Shown one piece after another: positions 49,600 to 60,411 of a stretch of DNA of 64,000 nt (position 1 is the stretch's first letter; every line of letters begins with the position of its first letter). The DNA lies in the NCBI RefSeq assembly GCF_003402235.1, contig NZ_QEWO01000002.1, positions 620,001-684,000 on the forward strand. The letters are read 5' to 3'. The notes beneath the pieces are model-generated. The model searched no databases and was not told the DNA's origin. It saw only the letters and a list, made by a program, of their open reading frames with translations. A program made the position numbers and the translations under genes. Source of the stretch: Parahaliea mediterranea (GTDB lineage Bacteria > Pseudomonadota > Gammaproteobacteria > Pseudomonadales > Halieaceae).

Positions 49600-51027
49600 A
49601 TGACCAATAATGACAGCAACGCCATTGCCGAACTGCACCGGATATTCGACGCCCAGCGCGCCGCCTACTTCAACCAGCCTGAGCCAACGCTGGCCGAGCG
49701 CATCGACAGGCTGCAACGGGTGCCGGCCATGCTGGCCAGCCGCCACGACCGCGTGGTGGAGGCCATGCACGCCGACTACGGCAACCACCCGGCCCTTACC
49801 ACTACCCTGTTTGACTATCTTGCGGTGTTCGAGCGCGCCCAGCAGGCACTGGAGAATGTGGAACAGTGGATGCAGCCCGACCCGCGTCCGCTGCCCGATG
49901 CGCTGTATGGCAGCTCCAAGGCCTATATCCGCCACCAGCCCAAGGGCGTGATCGGCAATCTCTCGGCCTGGAACTTCCCCTTTGATATCTCCTTCGGGCC
50001 GATGATCGACATGCTGGCGGCCGGCAACCGGGTGATTATCAAACCCTCGGAGCAGGTACCCGCCTGTGGCGAGGCAATGCGCGAGATGATCACCGACGCC
50101 TTCGCGGAGGACGAGGTGGCAGTGGTCACCGGCGGGCTGGAACTGGCTCGCCACTTCAGCACCCTGCGCTGGGATCACCTGGTGTATACCGGCAACACCC
50201 GCATTGGCCGCGAGGTGGCTCTGAAGGCGGCCGAGAACCTGGTGCCGGTCACCCTGGAGTTGGGCGGCAAGAACCCGGTGATCTTTACCGAAAACGCGGT
50301 CACCGCGGACAACGTGCGCAAAGTCCTGGCCGTCAAGATCACCAAAAACGGCCAGATCTGTATCAACGCCGATCATGTGTACGTGCCCTTCGAGCAGCGC
50401 GAGCGCTTTGTGGAACTGGTGCGCCAGCAGATTGCCGACTGGTTCGAGGATTTCACCCTCAGCGACGATGTGTGCAACATTCTTAACCGCCGCCAGTGGT
50501 CGCGCCTACAGGGTCTGGTGGACGAGGCCCGGGACCACAACCCGGCCAGCGTTATTGAACTCGGCACCCCCGCCAACACCGATAATGGCTGCCGCATGCC
50601 CTTCACCCTGGTTTGCGACCCGGCGCCCGAGTTGGGCGTATCCACAACGGAGATTTTTGGGCCGATACTGCCCGTATACAGCTACGTGTCGCTGGACGAC
50701 GTCATCGGCCGCATCCAGGCCGGCGAGCGCCCCCTGGGCATTTACATGTTCTCCGACGAACCCGAGAAGATAGAGCGCGTACGCAGCCGCACTTCATCCG
50801 GCGGTTTTACCGTGAACTGTGTGGCGCTGCACGGTGCCCAGTCCAACCTGGGCTTTGGTGGCGTGGGCCACAGCGGCACCGGGCGCCACCACGGCATTGA
50901 AGGCTTCCGCGAATTCTCCAACCCGCGCGCTTACCTGGAACTGGCGGACGACGCCCGGGTGGAGCCCCTGCTGGGGCCGCACCGGGAACAGACCGCCGAG
51001 TTTATCCAGCAGTTGATGGGGGCCTGA
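49600..51027 (+). CDS. coniferyl-aldehyde-type NAD(P)+ aldehyde dehydrogenase
   Basis: Aldehyde dehydrogenase of 475 residues. The nucleophile is the Cys in KNGQICINADHVYVP; the general-base Glu is in TLELGGKNPV. The N-terminus is short, as in the coniferyl aldehyde dehydrogenase (CALDH) group, which also includes fatty-aldehyde enzymes. Cofactor and catalytic motifs WNFPFDISFGP and VYTGNTRIG are intact. An AAGGA site precedes the ATG. It follows the acyl-CoA synthetase, a natural aldehyde-to-acid-to-CoA order. The last 26 bases overlap the convergent glutathione transferase gene. Confidence 0.92.
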   Translation: MTNNDSNAIAELHRIFDAQRAAYFNQPEPTLAERIDRLQRVPAMLASRHDRVVEAMHADYGNHPALTTTLFDYLAVFERAQQALENVEQWMQPDPRPLPDALYGSSKAYIRHQPKGVIGNLSAWNFPFDISFGPMIDMLAAGNRVIIKPSEQVPACGEAMREMITDAFAEDEVAVVTGGLELARHFSTLRWDHLVYTGNTRIGREVALKAAENLVPVTLELGGKNPVIFTENAVTADNVRKVLAVKITKNGQICINADHVYVPFEQRERFVELVRQQIADWFEDFTLSDDVCNILNRRQWSRLQGLVDEARDHNPASVIELGTPANTDNGCRMPFTLVCDPAPELGVSTTEIFGPILPVYSYVSLDDVIGRIQAGERPLGIYMFSDEPEKIERVRSRTSSGGFTVNCVALHGAQSNLGFGGVGHSGTGRHHGIEGFREFSNPRAYLELADDARVEPLLGPHREQTAEFIQQLMGA

Positions 51028-51646
51028 CCGCGGCGGGCCCGGCAATGTCCATGGCCTTGCGGTAAGCCGGACGCGCGGTCACCCGCTCCACATAGGCTTT
51101 GGTGGCCGGCAGGCTGTCGTCGATGGCCCGCGCGCCCAGCATGCCGAGGGAGGTCAGGTTGAATATCGACATAATGTCGGCACAGCTGAAGTCGGGCCCG
51201 CCCAGGTAATCCGATACCGCCAGCCGCGCTTCCAGGGCGCGGTACAGGCCGTCCTCGCGCCGCCGTGCGGTGGTGACTATCTGGCTGTCGGGGTCCGCAT
51301 TGGGGCCCGCCGCCAGCTTCACAAACAGGGCGCTCTGGAGGTTGTTGTTGAACTGCATCCAGAACAGGTAGTGGGGGTAGTCGGGGCTGCCTGGGTCCAC
51401 CGACAGGCGGCCGCCGCCGTGGCGCCGGGCGATGTACTCTACAATGGCCGTGGACTCGGCCAGCACCAGGTCGCCATCGGTGATGATGGGCGCGGTGCCC
51501 GCCGGGTGCAGGGCGCGGTACTCGGGCGGGGCGAGAAAGTCCTCGCCGCGGTCGTACCACTTGAGTTCATAGGGCAGGCCGAGTTCTTCCATCAGCCACA
51601 CAATCCGGTCGGACTGCGATACACCGAGATGGTGAATGGTAATCAT
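51002..51646 (-). CDS. glutathione S-transferase family protein
   Basis: A 214-residue GST. The N-terminal thioredoxin-like domain has SQSDRIVWLMEELGLPY and the GSH-binding segment AGTAPIITDGDLVLAESTAIVEYI. The helical C-terminal domain follows. The start after GGAGG uses the ATG at 51646. Bacterial GSTs of this class act in detoxification, dehalogenation or ether cleavage; the exact reaction cannot be read here. It is separated by 13 bases from the amidohydrolase gene on the same strand and converges on the aldehyde dehydrogenase. Confidence 0.92.
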   Translation of the reverse strand: MITIHHLGVSQSDRIVWLMEELGLPYELKWYDRGEDFLAPPEYRALHPAGTAPIITDGDLVLAESTAIVEYIARRHGGGRLSVDPGSPDYPHYLFWMQFNNNLQSALFVKLAAGPNADPDSQIVTTARRREDGLYRALEARLAVSDYLGGPDFSCADIMSIFNLTSLGMLGARAIDDSLPATKAYVERVTARPAYRKAMDIAGPAAVRPPSTAG

Positions 51647-51659
51647 CAAAACCTCCTGG

Positions 51660-52952
51660 TCAGTGGGCGCCGGGAACGAGGCCCTTGGCCACCTTACCGC
51701 CCTTCATCACAAAGTTCACCGACTCCAGCACCGTGACATCCGCCAGGGGGTCGCCATCCACCGCGATGATGTCCGCCAGGTAACCGGCCTTGATGGCCCC
51801 CAGATCATCCCGCTTCATCAGCGCCGCCGCATTCACGGTGGCGGCCTGCAGGGCCTGCGCGTTGCTCATGCCGTATTCCACCATGCGCGCAAACTGGCGG
51901 GCATTGTCGCCGTGGGGGTAGATGGCGGCGTCGGAACCAAACACCATGTTCACACCGGCCTCCACCGCCGCGCGAAAGCTGTCGCGCTGCACCTGGGCGA
52001 TGGCGGCATCTTTTTTCAGGTTTTCCTCGGGCACGCCATTAGCGCGGCCCTGGCTCTGGGTGTAGTCGGTGTTGTAGATATCCATGGACAAATAGGTGCC
52101 GCGCCGCTTCGCCAACTTGATGGCCTCGTCATCAAGAATGCTGGCGTGCTCCACACTGTCCACACCGGCCTCGATGGCGGCCTTGATGCCCTCGGTGCCG
52201 TGGGCGTGGGCGGCCACGATTTGCGCCCGGTGATGGCCCTCTTCAACAATGGCTTTCATTTCTTCAGGCGTGTACTGGATGGCGCCGACCTGGGTGCCAC
52301 GGGAGAACACCCCGCCGGTGGCGCAGAACTTCACCGTGTCGGCCCCGTACTTGATGTTCTTGCGCAGGGCCTCGCGCACGGCCCAAGGGCCGTTGGCAAC
52401 GCCTTCGGACTGGTAGTTCATTTCCGGCGGGTAGAAGTTGTTGTCGCAGTGGCCACCGGTAATGCTGAGGGGGTGCCCGGCACTCCAGATGCGCGGCCCC
52501 TCGATATCGCCGGCGTTGATGGCATCGCGCACGGCCACCACCGCGTAGCCGTCGTCACCCAGGTCGCGCACCGCGGTAAAGCCGGCCATCAGGGTGGCGC
52601 GAGCGTTGCGCACGGCATTGATGGTCTGGCGCGGGGTGGACTGCAGCATCTCCTCCAGAAAGGGCACGCCTTCGGCCGCGGAGGACAGGTGCACGTGCAT
52701 GTCCATCAACCCGGGCACCAGGGTCTTGTCACCGAGGTCCAGGTGCTTGGCGCCGGCAGGGGCCTGCAACTGCCCCTGTCGCCCCACCGCCGTGATGCGC
52801 TCGCCAGACACCACAATGGCCGGCGCGTCAATGCGCTTGCCGCGCTCGGTATCGATCATGGCGGCGGCGGTGATGTAATAGTCCTCGGCCGCGGCGGCCA
52901 GTGGCAGCACAATCAGAGTGAGCAGTGCGCCAAGGCGTGACAGTCTGGCCAT
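51660..52952 (-). CDS. secreted imidazolonepropionase-like amidohydrolase
   Basis: Metal-dependent amidohydrolase of 430 residues with a signal peptide (LTLIVLPLAAAAEDYY). Metal ligands are HVH in GLMDMHVHLSSA, the carbamylated Lys in DTVKFCATGG, His residues in VAAHAHG and SVEHAS, and Asp in FGSDAAIYPHG. The family includes prolidase-like and other secreted dipeptidases or amide hydrolases. The start ATG follows GGAG; upstream codons are not conserved. It lies between the GST and the thioesterase, same strand. Confidence 0.92.
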   Translation of the reverse strand: MARLSRLGALLTLIVLPLAAAAEDYYITAAAMIDTERGKRIDAPAIVVSGERITAVGRQGQLQAPAGAKHLDLGDKTLVPGLMDMHVHLSSAAEGVPFLEEMLQSTPRQTINAVRNARATLMAGFTAVRDLGDDGYAVVAVRDAINAGDIEGPRIWSAGHPLSITGGHCDNNFYPPEMNYQSEGVANGPWAVREALRKNIKYGADTVKFCATGGVFSRGTQVGAIQYTPEEMKAIVEEGHHRAQIVAAHAHGTEGIKAAIEAGVDSVEHASILDDEAIKLAKRRGTYLSMDIYNTDYTQSQGRANGVPEENLKKDAAIAQVQRDSFRAAVEAGVNMVFGSDAAIYPHGDNARQFARMVEYGMSNAQALQAATVNAAALMKRDDLGAIKAGYLADIIAVDGDPLADVTVLESVNFVMKGGKVAKGLVPGAH

Positions 52953-52984
52953 CAGAAACTCTCCATTTATAAATTCCATACGGA

Positions 52985-53401
52985 CTATTTGCGCCGCACC
53001 AGCTTGGCGGTGGATGAAGAACGGGCAGATACTTCGCCCGCGCCGTTGACAAGGGTGCCTTCAAGGAAGGCGGTGCTGCCGCCCAACTTCACCACTTTGC
53101 CAAAGGCTTTCACCGGCCCCGCCAGCGTGGGCGCCAGGAAGCTGACCTTGATTTCCAGCGAGGGCAGCGCCACCACATCGTCTGCCATCATGAAGGCGGC
53201 ATTGGCCATGGCCGCATCCAGCATGACGGTGACATTGCCGCCCTGCACCACATTCACTGAATGGCAGAACTGCTCGGACACTTCAAAGTGCATCTCGCAC
53301 TCACCCGCTTCGGGGTCGATATCGGCCACCTGCCCATGGAGCACCTGGATACAGGGGGGAAGCTGTTCGTTGATGTACGCGATGCGCGCTGCCTTGTCCA
53401 T
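52985..53401 (-). CDS. hotdog-fold thioesterase (PaaI-like)
   Basis: A 138-residue cytosolic acyl-CoA thioesterase. The hotdog helix region SVNVVQGGNVTVMLDAAMANAAF carries the Gln-Gly-Gly and Asp positions of the PaaI group. The strand LEIKVSFLAPTLAGPVKAFGKV is typical. The frame extends upstream but the ATG MDKAARI fits the family. It might remove CoA from dead-end products of the nearby acyl-CoA synthetase. Next gene on the strand is the amidohydrolase, 32 bases on. Confidence 0.9.
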   Translation of the reverse strand: MDKAARIAYINEQLPPCIQVLHGQVADIDPEAGECEMHFEVSEQFCHSVNVVQGGNVTVMLDAAMANAAFMMADDVVALPSLEIKVSFLAPTLAGPVKAFGKVVKLGGSTAFLEGTLVNGAGEVSARSSSTAKLVRRK

Positions 53402-53567
53402 CGGGGTTCCTTGTTGCGAATGAAAGCCGGTGATCATAGCACCGCTGGGAAAATCAGCTCCAGCGCAGCGGCGTTGTGGTATCGGCAGCGACGTCCCGCC
53501 CTCGCTTGTGCTTTCGCCGGGCCTGTGATCAGCTTGGCGCACCTTACACAGGACGCGCGAGGCCGGC

Positions 53568-54410
53568 ATGTTGCACTTTCTGAAAATCAGCGCCTTGACG
53601 CTGCTGGCAGCACTGGTGCTGCTGATCATCGGCCTGAACCTCTGGGGCGCGGCCACCCTTGGCAGCCACTCACCCCAGGCCAGCGCCAAGCGCGACGGGC
53701 AGGCCAACCGGGTGGTCATGGTGTTCGGCGCCACCGGCTCGGTGGGAGATGGCCTGCTAAAGGCGGCGCTGCAGGACCCGGAGGTGACAACCGTTTACGC
53801 CGTAACCCGCCGCCTGTCGCCCCGGCTGCAGGCCGCCCAGGCGGCGGGACAAGTGCAGGTGATACTGCATGAAGACTTCACCGACTACCGGGGCATGGAG
53901 GACGTGCTGGCCACGGTGAATACCGTGCTGTGGGGGCTGGGCACCACGTCCATCGGCATGGACCCAGAGACCTACCGGCACATTCACGAGGACTTCCCCA
54001 CCGCCTTTGTGGCTGCCTGGCTTGCGGCGCGCAAGGCCGGCCCGATGGCCTTTCACTACGTGACCGGCATGGGTACGGGGGAAGCAGAAAGCGCCCAGTG
54101 GGCACAGGCCAAGGGGCGCGCGGAACGGCGGGTGGCGGAGATGGCCGAGGGCACGGGCCTCCGCACCTTTGGCCACCGCTCAGTCTGGATACGCCCCACC
54201 GATGAAAACGCCCACCTTGGCACGCGGCTGCTGGAGCCGCTGCTGCAGCCGGGGCATCTGGTGATTCGCGCGGTTGACCTGGGCCGTGCGATGCTGGAAA
54301 TCAGCGCCCGCACGGCCGAGCTGCCAAACGGCACCCTGATCGACAATCGCGATGCGCTGGAATACGCCCGGGTCTATCGGCAACACACGGGGCTGGGCGA
54401 GGCGGGCTGA
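53568..54410 (+). CDS. membrane-anchored atypical SDR (NAD(P)-binding Rossmann protein)
   Basis: Protein of 280 residues with one N-terminal transmembrane helix (about 5-27), then a Rossmann fold with MVFGATGSVGDGLL and VYAVTRRLSPRLQ. The region VTGMGTGEAESAQWAQAKGRAERRV carries a Lys but no classical YxxxK catalytic pair, so it is an atypical SDR (NmrA/NAD(P)H-binding type), perhaps a sensor or a reductase. A GAGG site precedes the ATG. It is divergent from the thioesterase and convergent with acnA. Confidence 0.82.
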   Translation: MLHFLKISALTLLAALVLLIIGLNLWGAATLGSHSPQASAKRDGQANRVVMVFGATGSVGDGLLKAALQDPEVTTVYAVTRRLSPRLQAAQAAGQVQVILHEDFTDYRGMEDVLATVNTVLWGLGTTSIGMDPETYRHIHEDFPTAFVAAWLAARKAGPMAFHYVTGMGTGEAESAQWAQAKGRAERRVAEMAEGTGLRTFGHRSVWIRPTDENAHLGTRLLEPLLQPGHLVIRAVDLGRAMLEISARTAELPNGTLIDNRDALEYARVYRQHTGLGEAG

Positions 54411-54458
54411 CCCTTCACCTTGCGCCCATGCCCGCGCCCTTGCACACGCCCGGGCCTA

Positions 54459-57182
54459 TCAGGCCGCCGCCAGGCGGCGCAGCACGTAGTGCAGAATGCC
54501 GCCGTTTTCGTAGTAGGCGTATTCGTTGGGGGTATCGATGCGCACCCGGGCGGTAAATTCCAGTGTCTCGCCGTTGCCACGGGTAACGCTGACGGTGACC
54601 TCTTCCTGCCCTTTGGCAACGGCGGGAATGGCAAAGGTTTCACTGCCATCCAGGCCCAGGCTGTCGGCGCTGTCATCCCCCTGGTATTGCAGCGGCAGAA
54701 TGCCCATGCCCACCAGGTTGGAGCGGTGAATGCGCTCGTAGCTGCGGGCAATCACCGCGCGTATGCCCAGCAGCGACGGCCCCTTGGCTGCCCAGTCGCG
54801 GGATGAGCCGGTGCCATACTCGGCGCCGGCCAGCACCACCAGCGGTATGCCCTGCTGCTGGTAGGCCATGGAGGCATCGAAGATGGATTCCTGCTCGCCG
54901 TTCAGGAAGTTGGTGGTCCAGCTGCCCTCGGTGCCCGGCGCCAGCTGGTTCTTCAGCCGCACGTTGGCAAAGGTACCGCGCATCATGACCTCGTGATTGC
55001 CCCGGCGCGAGCCGTAGGAGTTGAAGTCCTTCACATCCACCCCCTGGGCCTGCAGGTACTGGCCGGCCGGGCTGTCTGGCGCGATGGCCCCGGCGGGGGA
55101 GATATGGTCGGTGGTCACGCTGTCGCCCACCTTCACCAGGCAGCGGGCGCCCTCGATGGCGGCCACCCCCGGCTCGGTGCTGGCAATGCCCGCGAAGAAG
55201 GTCGGCTTGCGCACATAGGTGGATTCCGGCCAGGGGTAGCGCTCACTGCCATCCACCGGCAGGGCATTCCAGTCCTCGTTGCCGGTGTACACATCGGCGT
55301 ACTTGTCGCGGAACATGGCGGTATCCAGCGCGCCGGACAGAATACCGTTGATCTCCTCGCTGCTCGGCCAGATGTCCGCCAAAAAAACCGGCTTGCCGTC
55401 GGGCCCCTGCCCCAGCGGCTCCTTGAACAGGTCGATATCCATGCGCCCGGCAATGGCGTAGGCCACTACCAGCGGCGGTGACGCCAGGTAGTTGGCGCGC
55501 ACGTCCTGGTGGATGCGCCCCTCAAAGTTGCGATTGCCCGACAGCACCGAGGTCACCAGCAGGTTGCCGGCGCGAATGGCGTCGGTGATGTCGTCCGGCA
55601 GCGGGCCGGAGTTGCCAATGCAGGTGGTGCAGCCATAGCCCACCAGGTAAAAGCCCAGGGCTTCCAGATCGTCCATCAGCCCGGTTTTTTCCAGGTAGCC
55701 GGTAACCACCTTGGAGCCGGGGGCCAGGCTGGTTTTTACCCAGGGCTTGGCCTGCAGACCCAAGGCCTGGGCCTTACGCGCCACCAGCCCGGCAGCCACC
55801 AGCACGGCGGGGTTGGAGGTATTGGTGCAGCTGGTGATGGCGGCGATAACCACCGCGCCATGGCGCAGTTCAAAGCTGCCCTCGCCGCGCTCCACATGAA
55901 TGCCCTTGAGGGCCTCTTTGTGCTCGTCGAGCTGGCCGCCCTCGTCTTCCCAGCCCTCTTCCGGCGCCGGCACCAGGGCCAGTTCATCAAACTCCCGCAG
56001 CACGCTTTCAAAACTGGGCTTGCTCTCGGTCAGGGGAATGCGGTCCTGGGGGCGCTTGGGCCCGGCCAGGGAGGGCACCACATCGCCAAGGTCCAGCTCC
56101 AGGGTGGCGCTGTAGCGGGCCACCGGGGTGCTGTCGTCGTGCCACAGGCCCACGGCTTTCATGTAGTCCTCCACCAGGGCGCGCTGCCGCTCGTCGCGAC
56201 CGGTGAGGGCCAGATAATCGATGGTGCGCTGATCCACCGGGAAGATGCCACACGTAGCACCGTACTCCGGCGCCATGTTGGCTATGGTGGCGCGATCCGC
56301 CAGGGTCAGGTGCTTGAGGCCGGGGCCAAAAAACTCCACGAACTTGCCCACCACGCCGTGCTGGCGCAGCATCTGGGTCACGGTCAGCACCAGGTCGGTG
56401 GCGGTGGCGCCCTCGGCCATTTTGCCATCCAGGCGGAATCCCACCACCTGGGGAATCAGCATGGTCACCGGCTGCCCCAGCATGGCGGCTTCCGCCTCGA
56501 TGCCGCCCACACCCCAGCCCAGTACCCCCAGGCCGTTGATCATGGTGGTGTGGGAATCGGTTCCCACCAGGGTATCGGGGTAGGCCACCGCCTCGCCGCC
56601 CTGTTCGGCGTGGAACACACCGCGGGCCAGATACTCCAGATTCACCTGGTGCACAATGCCGGTGCCCGGCGGCACCACGCGGAAGTTGCTGAAGGCCTCC
56701 TGCCCCCAGCGCAGAAAGCGGTAGCGCTCCAGGTTGCGCTGCAGCTCGATGTCGGTGTTCTTGCTCAGGGACTGCTCGCTGCCGTAGTAGTCCACCATCA
56801 CCGAGTGGTCGATCACCAGTTCCACCGGCGACAGGGGATTGATCTGCCCGGCCTCGCCGCCCAGCTCCACCATGGCGTCGCGCATGACTGCCAGATCGAC
56901 AATGGCCGGCACGCCGGTAAAGTCCTGCAGCAGCACCCGCGCCGGCACAAAGGCAATCTCCTGGCTGGGCTCGGCGCCGGGGTCCCAGTTCACCAGCGCT
57001 TCCACGTCGTCGTCGGTGACATAGTCCTCGGCGCCGTGACGCAGCAGGTTTTCCAGCAGTATCTTCAGCGAAAAAGGCAGGCTGGCCACATCGCCCAGCG
57101 ACGCGAGGTGATCCATCGGGTAGATGCGAAATTCACGGCCGGCGCTGGTCAGGTTGGCGGTTTTGCTGTGGCGGGTACTCAT
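54459..57182 (-). CDS. acnA: aconitate hydratase A
   Basis: TCA-cycle enzyme, citrate to isocitrate, of the AcnA/IRP type. The product is 907 residues. The [4Fe-4S] ligands are C452 (SCTNTSNP), C518 and C521 ([11 protein letters not shown]). Substrate-binding motifs include [15 protein letters not shown] and the C-terminal swivel domain [17 protein letters not shown]. The start ATG follows GGAGAC; the open frame continues upstream without conservation. It stands alone between the SDR and trkH. Confidence 0.97.
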   Translation of the reverse strand: MSTRHSKTANLTSAGREFRIYPMDHLASLGDVASLPFSLKILLENLLRHGAEDYVTDDDVEALVNWDPGAEPSQEIAFVPARVLLQDFTGVPAIVDLAVMRDAMVELGGEAGQINPLSPVELVIDHSVMVDYYGSEQSLSKNTDIELQRNLERYRFLRWGQEAFSNFRVVPPGTGIVHQVNLEYLARGVFHAEQGGEAVAYPDTLVGTDSHTTMINGLGVLGWGVGGIEAEAAMLGQPVTMLIPQVVGFRLDGKMAEGATATDLVLTVTQMLRQHGVVGKFVEFFGPGLKHLTLADRATIANMAPEYGATCGIFPVDQRTIDYLALTGRDERQRALVEDYMKAVGLWHDDSTPVARYSATLELDLGDVVPSLAGPKRPQDRIPLTESKPSFESVLREFDELALVPAPEEGWEDEGGQLDEHKEALKGIHVERGEGSFELRHGAVVIAAITSCTNTSNPAVLVAAGLVARKAQALGLQAKPWVKTSLAPGSKVVTGYLEKTGLMDDLEALGFYLVGYGCTTCIGNSGPLPDDITDAIRAGNLLVTSVLSGNRNFEGRIHQDVRANYLASPPLVVAYAIAGRMDIDLFKEPLGQGPDGKPVFLADIWPSSEEINGILSGALDTAMFRDKYADVYTGNEDWNALPVDGSERYPWPESTYVRKPTFFAGIASTEPGVAAIEGARCLVKVGDSVTTDHISPAGAIAPDSPAGQYLQAQGVDVKDFNSYGSRRGNHEVMMRGTFANVRLKNQLAPGTEGSWTTNFLNGEQESIFDASMAYQQQGIPLVVLAGAEYGTGSSRDWAAKGPSLLGIRAVIARSYERIHRSNLVGMGILPLQYQGDDSADSLGLDGSETFAIPAVAKGQEEVTVSVTRGNGETLEFTARVRIDTPNEYAYYENGGILHYVLRRLAAA

Positions 57183-57295
57183 GGCAGTCTCCGTAGCGGC
57201 AGGTTGAACGCCGGGCGTCTTGGCGCCCGGATCCAATTCACTATAGCAGTTGGCGGGCCGATGTGCGTGCCGGCACAGGCTGCGGCCAGCGCCCG

Positions 57296-58747
57296 TCAGT
57301 AGCGCCAGAAAACCGGGAAAAACAGCGCCAGCACTGTGAAATATTCCAGCCGGCCGATAATCATGGCCGCCGACAGCAGCCAGATGCCGGTATCGCTCAC
57401 CACCTGGAAGTTGCTGCCCACTTGCCCAAGCCCGGGGCCCAGCACGTTGAGGCAGGCGGCCACGGCGGAAAAGGCCGACAGCAGGTCAAGGCCGGTGGCC
57501 ATCAGGGCCAGTGTGAACAGCAAGCTGCTGGCGGCCACAAAGGAGAAAAAGGCCATCACGGCGTGGCGCACATCCGGCGCCACAATCTGGCGCTGGAAGC
57601 GGATTTCCTTCACCGCCGACGGGTGCAGCAGGCGCTGGGCGTCGCTGCGCACGGTTTTGAAGGCGATGATGTTGCGGATGAATTTGCTGCCCCCGGCGGT
57701 GGAACCGGCGCAGCCCCCCAGGTAACCCGCCAGTATCAGGGCCACCGGCGCCGCCACCGGCCAGGTGGTCAGGTCCTGGTCGCCAAAGCCGGTGCTGGTG
57801 ATAAAGGACACCAGGTGGAAGGTGGCAAAGCTCAGGGCCTCCCAGAAGCTGTGGTAACGCTGGTGCCACAACAGGTACAGAGCCAGTAGCAGGGAGATGG
57901 CCGCCACGCTCAGCAGGAACACGCGGGTTTCTTCGTCGCGCCAGTAGCGGCTCACTTCGCGGGTGAGCAGGATGCGGTAGTGCAGCCCGAAGCTGATGGC
58001 CCCCAGCAGCATAAAGAGGTTGGCGATATTCAGGATCAGGTGGCTGTCGAAGTGGCCGAGGCTGGCATCATGGGTGGAAAACCCGCCGGTGGAGACGGTG
58101 CTGAAACTGTGGGCAATGGCGTCGAACACGCTCATGCCACCGAGAAAAAACGCCACCGCGCAGCCCAGGGTAATCAGGATGTAAACCAGCCACAGGCTGT
58201 GGGCGGCGTGGGTCACCCGCGGTGACAGCTTGTCGTCCTTTATCGGCCCGGAGGTTTCCGCCTTCAGCAGCCGCATGCCGCCCACGTTCAGCATCGGCAG
58301 CACCGCCACCACAAAAATCACCACCCCCAGCCCGCCCATCCACTGCAAAAACTGGCGGTACATGAGGAAGGTGGACGGCATGTCGTCCAGGCCATTGAGC
58401 ACGGTGGCACCGGTGGTGGTGAGGGCGCTGATGGACTCGAACACCGCGTCGGTAAAGCTGACCCCGGTTACCGCCCGGATGGGCAGCGCGCCCAGCACGC
58501 CGGTGAGCACCCAGGTGAGGGTGGCAAACACGAGGGCATCGCGGTAGGAAATCTGGTGGATGCGGGTACGCAGCACCAGGTGCACAGTGCCGGCAAGCAG
58601 CACGGTTACCGCACCGGGTATTAGGAAGGATTCGGCAATGCTGTCGTCGTGCAGCACCAGGGCCACCGCGCCAAACAGAAACTGCACAGCCCCCATCCAC
58701 AGGGCGGGCATGGCAAGCAGCCTGAGCGTGTTGGGGGTGTTCACCAT
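57296..58747 (-). CDS. trkH: Trk potassium uptake protein, membrane subunit
   Basis: Inner-membrane K+ transporter of 483 residues, the same length as E. coli TrkH. The four selectivity-filter repeats are visible: [33 protein letters not shown] and [12 protein letters not shown]. It needs TrkA, the cytosolic NAD-binding gate, which is not in the window. It is divergent from the FMN protein, with 128 bases between. Confidence 0.97.
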   Translation of the reverse strand: MVNTPNTLRLLAMPALWMGAVQFLFGAVALVLHDDSIAESFLIPGAVTVLLAGTVHLVLRTRIHQISYRDALVFATLTWVLTGVLGALPIRAVTGVSFTDAVFESISALTTTGATVLNGLDDMPSTFLMYRQFLQWMGGLGVVIFVVAVLPMLNVGGMRLLKAETSGPIKDDKLSPRVTHAAHSLWLVYILITLGCAVAFFLGGMSVFDAIAHSFSTVSTGGFSTHDASLGHFDSHLILNIANLFMLLGAISFGLHYRILLTREVSRYWRDEETRVFLLSVAAISLLLALYLLWHQRYHSFWEALSFATFHLVSFITSTGFGDQDLTTWPVAAPVALILAGYLGGCAGSTAGGSKFIRNIIAFKTVRSDAQRLLHPSAVKEIRFQRQIVAPDVRHAVMAFFSFVAASSLLFTLALMATGLDLLSAFSAVAACLNVLGPGLGQVGSNFQVVSDTGIWLLSAAMIIGRLEYFTVLALFFPVFWRY

Positions 58748-58875
58748 CCCGTTGCGGGTATCCGGTCAATCCGGCCGCCAGGCGCGCCGGGTGAAAGATC
58801 AGGGGGCAGTATACTTGCTTGCGTACTGTGCCAGAATAGGCGCCATTGAAAAGCCACGCGGAATGGAGAGCGCCA

Positions 58876-60411
58876 ATGAACCCGCTGCAGCAGTTTACCC
58901 TGGGTTTTGTTGAAGTCCTTGCGGTGGTCACCGCCCTGGCCATCACCATCGGCCTGCTGGTGCTGCTGTGGATGTACGTGGTGGATGTCACCCAGACCCG
59001 CCACGCCATTCGCCGCAACTACCCCATCATCGGCCGCTTTCGCTACTTCTTTGAGCACCTCGGGGAGTTCTTCCGCCAGTACTTCTTCGCCCTCGACCGG
59101 GAGGAGCTGCCCTTCAACCGCGCCCAGCGCAGCTGGGTGTACCGCGCGGCCAAGAATATCGACTCCACCGTGGCCTTTGGCTCCACCCTGCCGCTGAACC
59201 AGCCGGGCGACATTCTGTTTCTCAACAGCCTGATCCCACCGCTGGAGGAAGACATCAAGCCCCGCAGCCACCTGAGTTTTGGCGAGGGCTATGCCCGCAC
59301 GCCCTACACCACCGATGCCTTTTTCAATATTTCCGCCATGAGCTTTGGCGCCCTGTCCGAGCCCGCGGTGCGGGCCCTGTCCCGGGGCGCCGCCAAGGCG
59401 GGCATCTGGCTCAACACCGGCGAGGGCGGGCTGGCGCCCTACCACCTGGAGGGCCATTGCGATGTGGTGTTCCAGATCGGCACCGCCAAGTACGGGGTGC
59501 GCGATGACCAGGGCCGCCTCAGCGACGAGCGCCTGCGCCACATTGCCGGGCATGAGCAGGTGCGCATGTTCGAGATCAAGCTGTCCCAGGGGGCCAAGCC
59601 CGGCAAGGGCGGCATTCTGCCGGGCGTCAAGGTGACCGAAGTGATCGCCTCCACCCGCGGCATTCCGGTGGGGCAGGATTCCATCAGCCCCAACCGGCAC
59701 CGGGAAATTCACGGCATTGACGACTTGCTGCACCTGATACACCACGTGCGCGATGTATCCGGCAAGCCAGTGGGCATCAAGGCCGCCATCGGCCAGACCG
59801 CCTGGCTGGATGAGTTCTGCCAGCGCATTCACGAGCTGGGGCTGGATTACGCACCGGACTTTTTCACCGTGGACAGCGCCGACGGCGGCACCGGCGCCGC
59901 GCCCCAGAGCCTGATGGATTTAATGGGGCTGCCAGTGCGGCGCAGCCTGCCGATTGTGGTCAACAAGCTGGTGGAGTACGGCCTGCGCCAGCGCATCCGG
60001 GTGATCGCCTCGGGCAAGATGATCAACCCGGCCGGGGTCGCGGCGGCCCTGTGCCTGGGGGCCGACTGCGTGAACTCGGCCCGGGGTTTTATGTTTGCCC
60101 TGGGCTGCATCCAGGCCCTGCAGTGCAACCGCAACACCTGTCCCACCGGCGTGACCACCCACAACCCGGACCTGCAAAAAGGGCTGGACCCGACCGACAA
60201 GGCCGAACGGGTGGCCCACTATGCGCGCAACCTGATGCACGAGGTGGAGATCATCTCCCACTCCTGCGGCGCCACCGAGCCCCGCCTGCTGAACCGCAGC
60301 CACGCCCAGATCATCAGCGACCGGGGCCTGCCGGAACCACTGATGGATTACTACCCCCTGCCGGAGACGCGGGCCGAGTACCAGGCCGGCGCGCGCAGCC
60401 ACCCGGGCTAA
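58876..60411 (+). CDS. membrane-anchored glutamate-synthase-like FMN/Fe-S protein
   Basis: A 511-residue protein with one N-terminal transmembrane helix (about 10-37), then the central FMN-binding and synthase domain of GltB. Features include FNISAMSFGALSEPAV, GGLAPYHLEG, GAKPGKGGILPG, TVDSADGGTGAAP and the [3Fe-4S]-type cysteine set CIQALQCNRNTCPTG. It has no glutaminase domain and no GltD partner nearby, so it is not a full glutamate synthase; members are called FMN-binding glutamate synthase family protein and their reaction is unknown. The ATG follows GGAGAG; ten codons upstream are unlike the family. Confidence 0.92.
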   Translation: MNPLQQFTLGFVEVLAVVTALAITIGLLVLLWMYVVDVTQTRHAIRRNYPIIGRFRYFFEHLGEFFRQYFFALDREELPFNRAQRSWVYRAAKNIDSTVAFGSTLPLNQPGDILFLNSLIPPLEEDIKPRSHLSFGEGYARTPYTTDAFFNISAMSFGALSEPAVRALSRGAAKAGIWLNTGEGGLAPYHLEGHCDVVFQIGTAKYGVRDDQGRLSDERLRHIAGHEQVRMFEIKLSQGAKPGKGGILPGVKVTEVIASTRGIPVGQDSISPNRHREIHGIDDLLHLIHHVRDVSGKPVGIKAAIGQTAWLDEFCQRIHELGLDYAPDFFTVDSADGGTGAAPQSLMDLMGLPVRRSLPIVVNKLVEYGLRQRIRVIASGKMINPAGVAAALCLGADCVNSARGFMFALGCIQALQCNRNTCPTGVTTHNPDLQKGLDPTDKAERVAHYARNLMHEVEIISHSCGATEPRLLNRSHAQIISDRGLPEPLMDYYPLPETRAEYQAGARSHPG

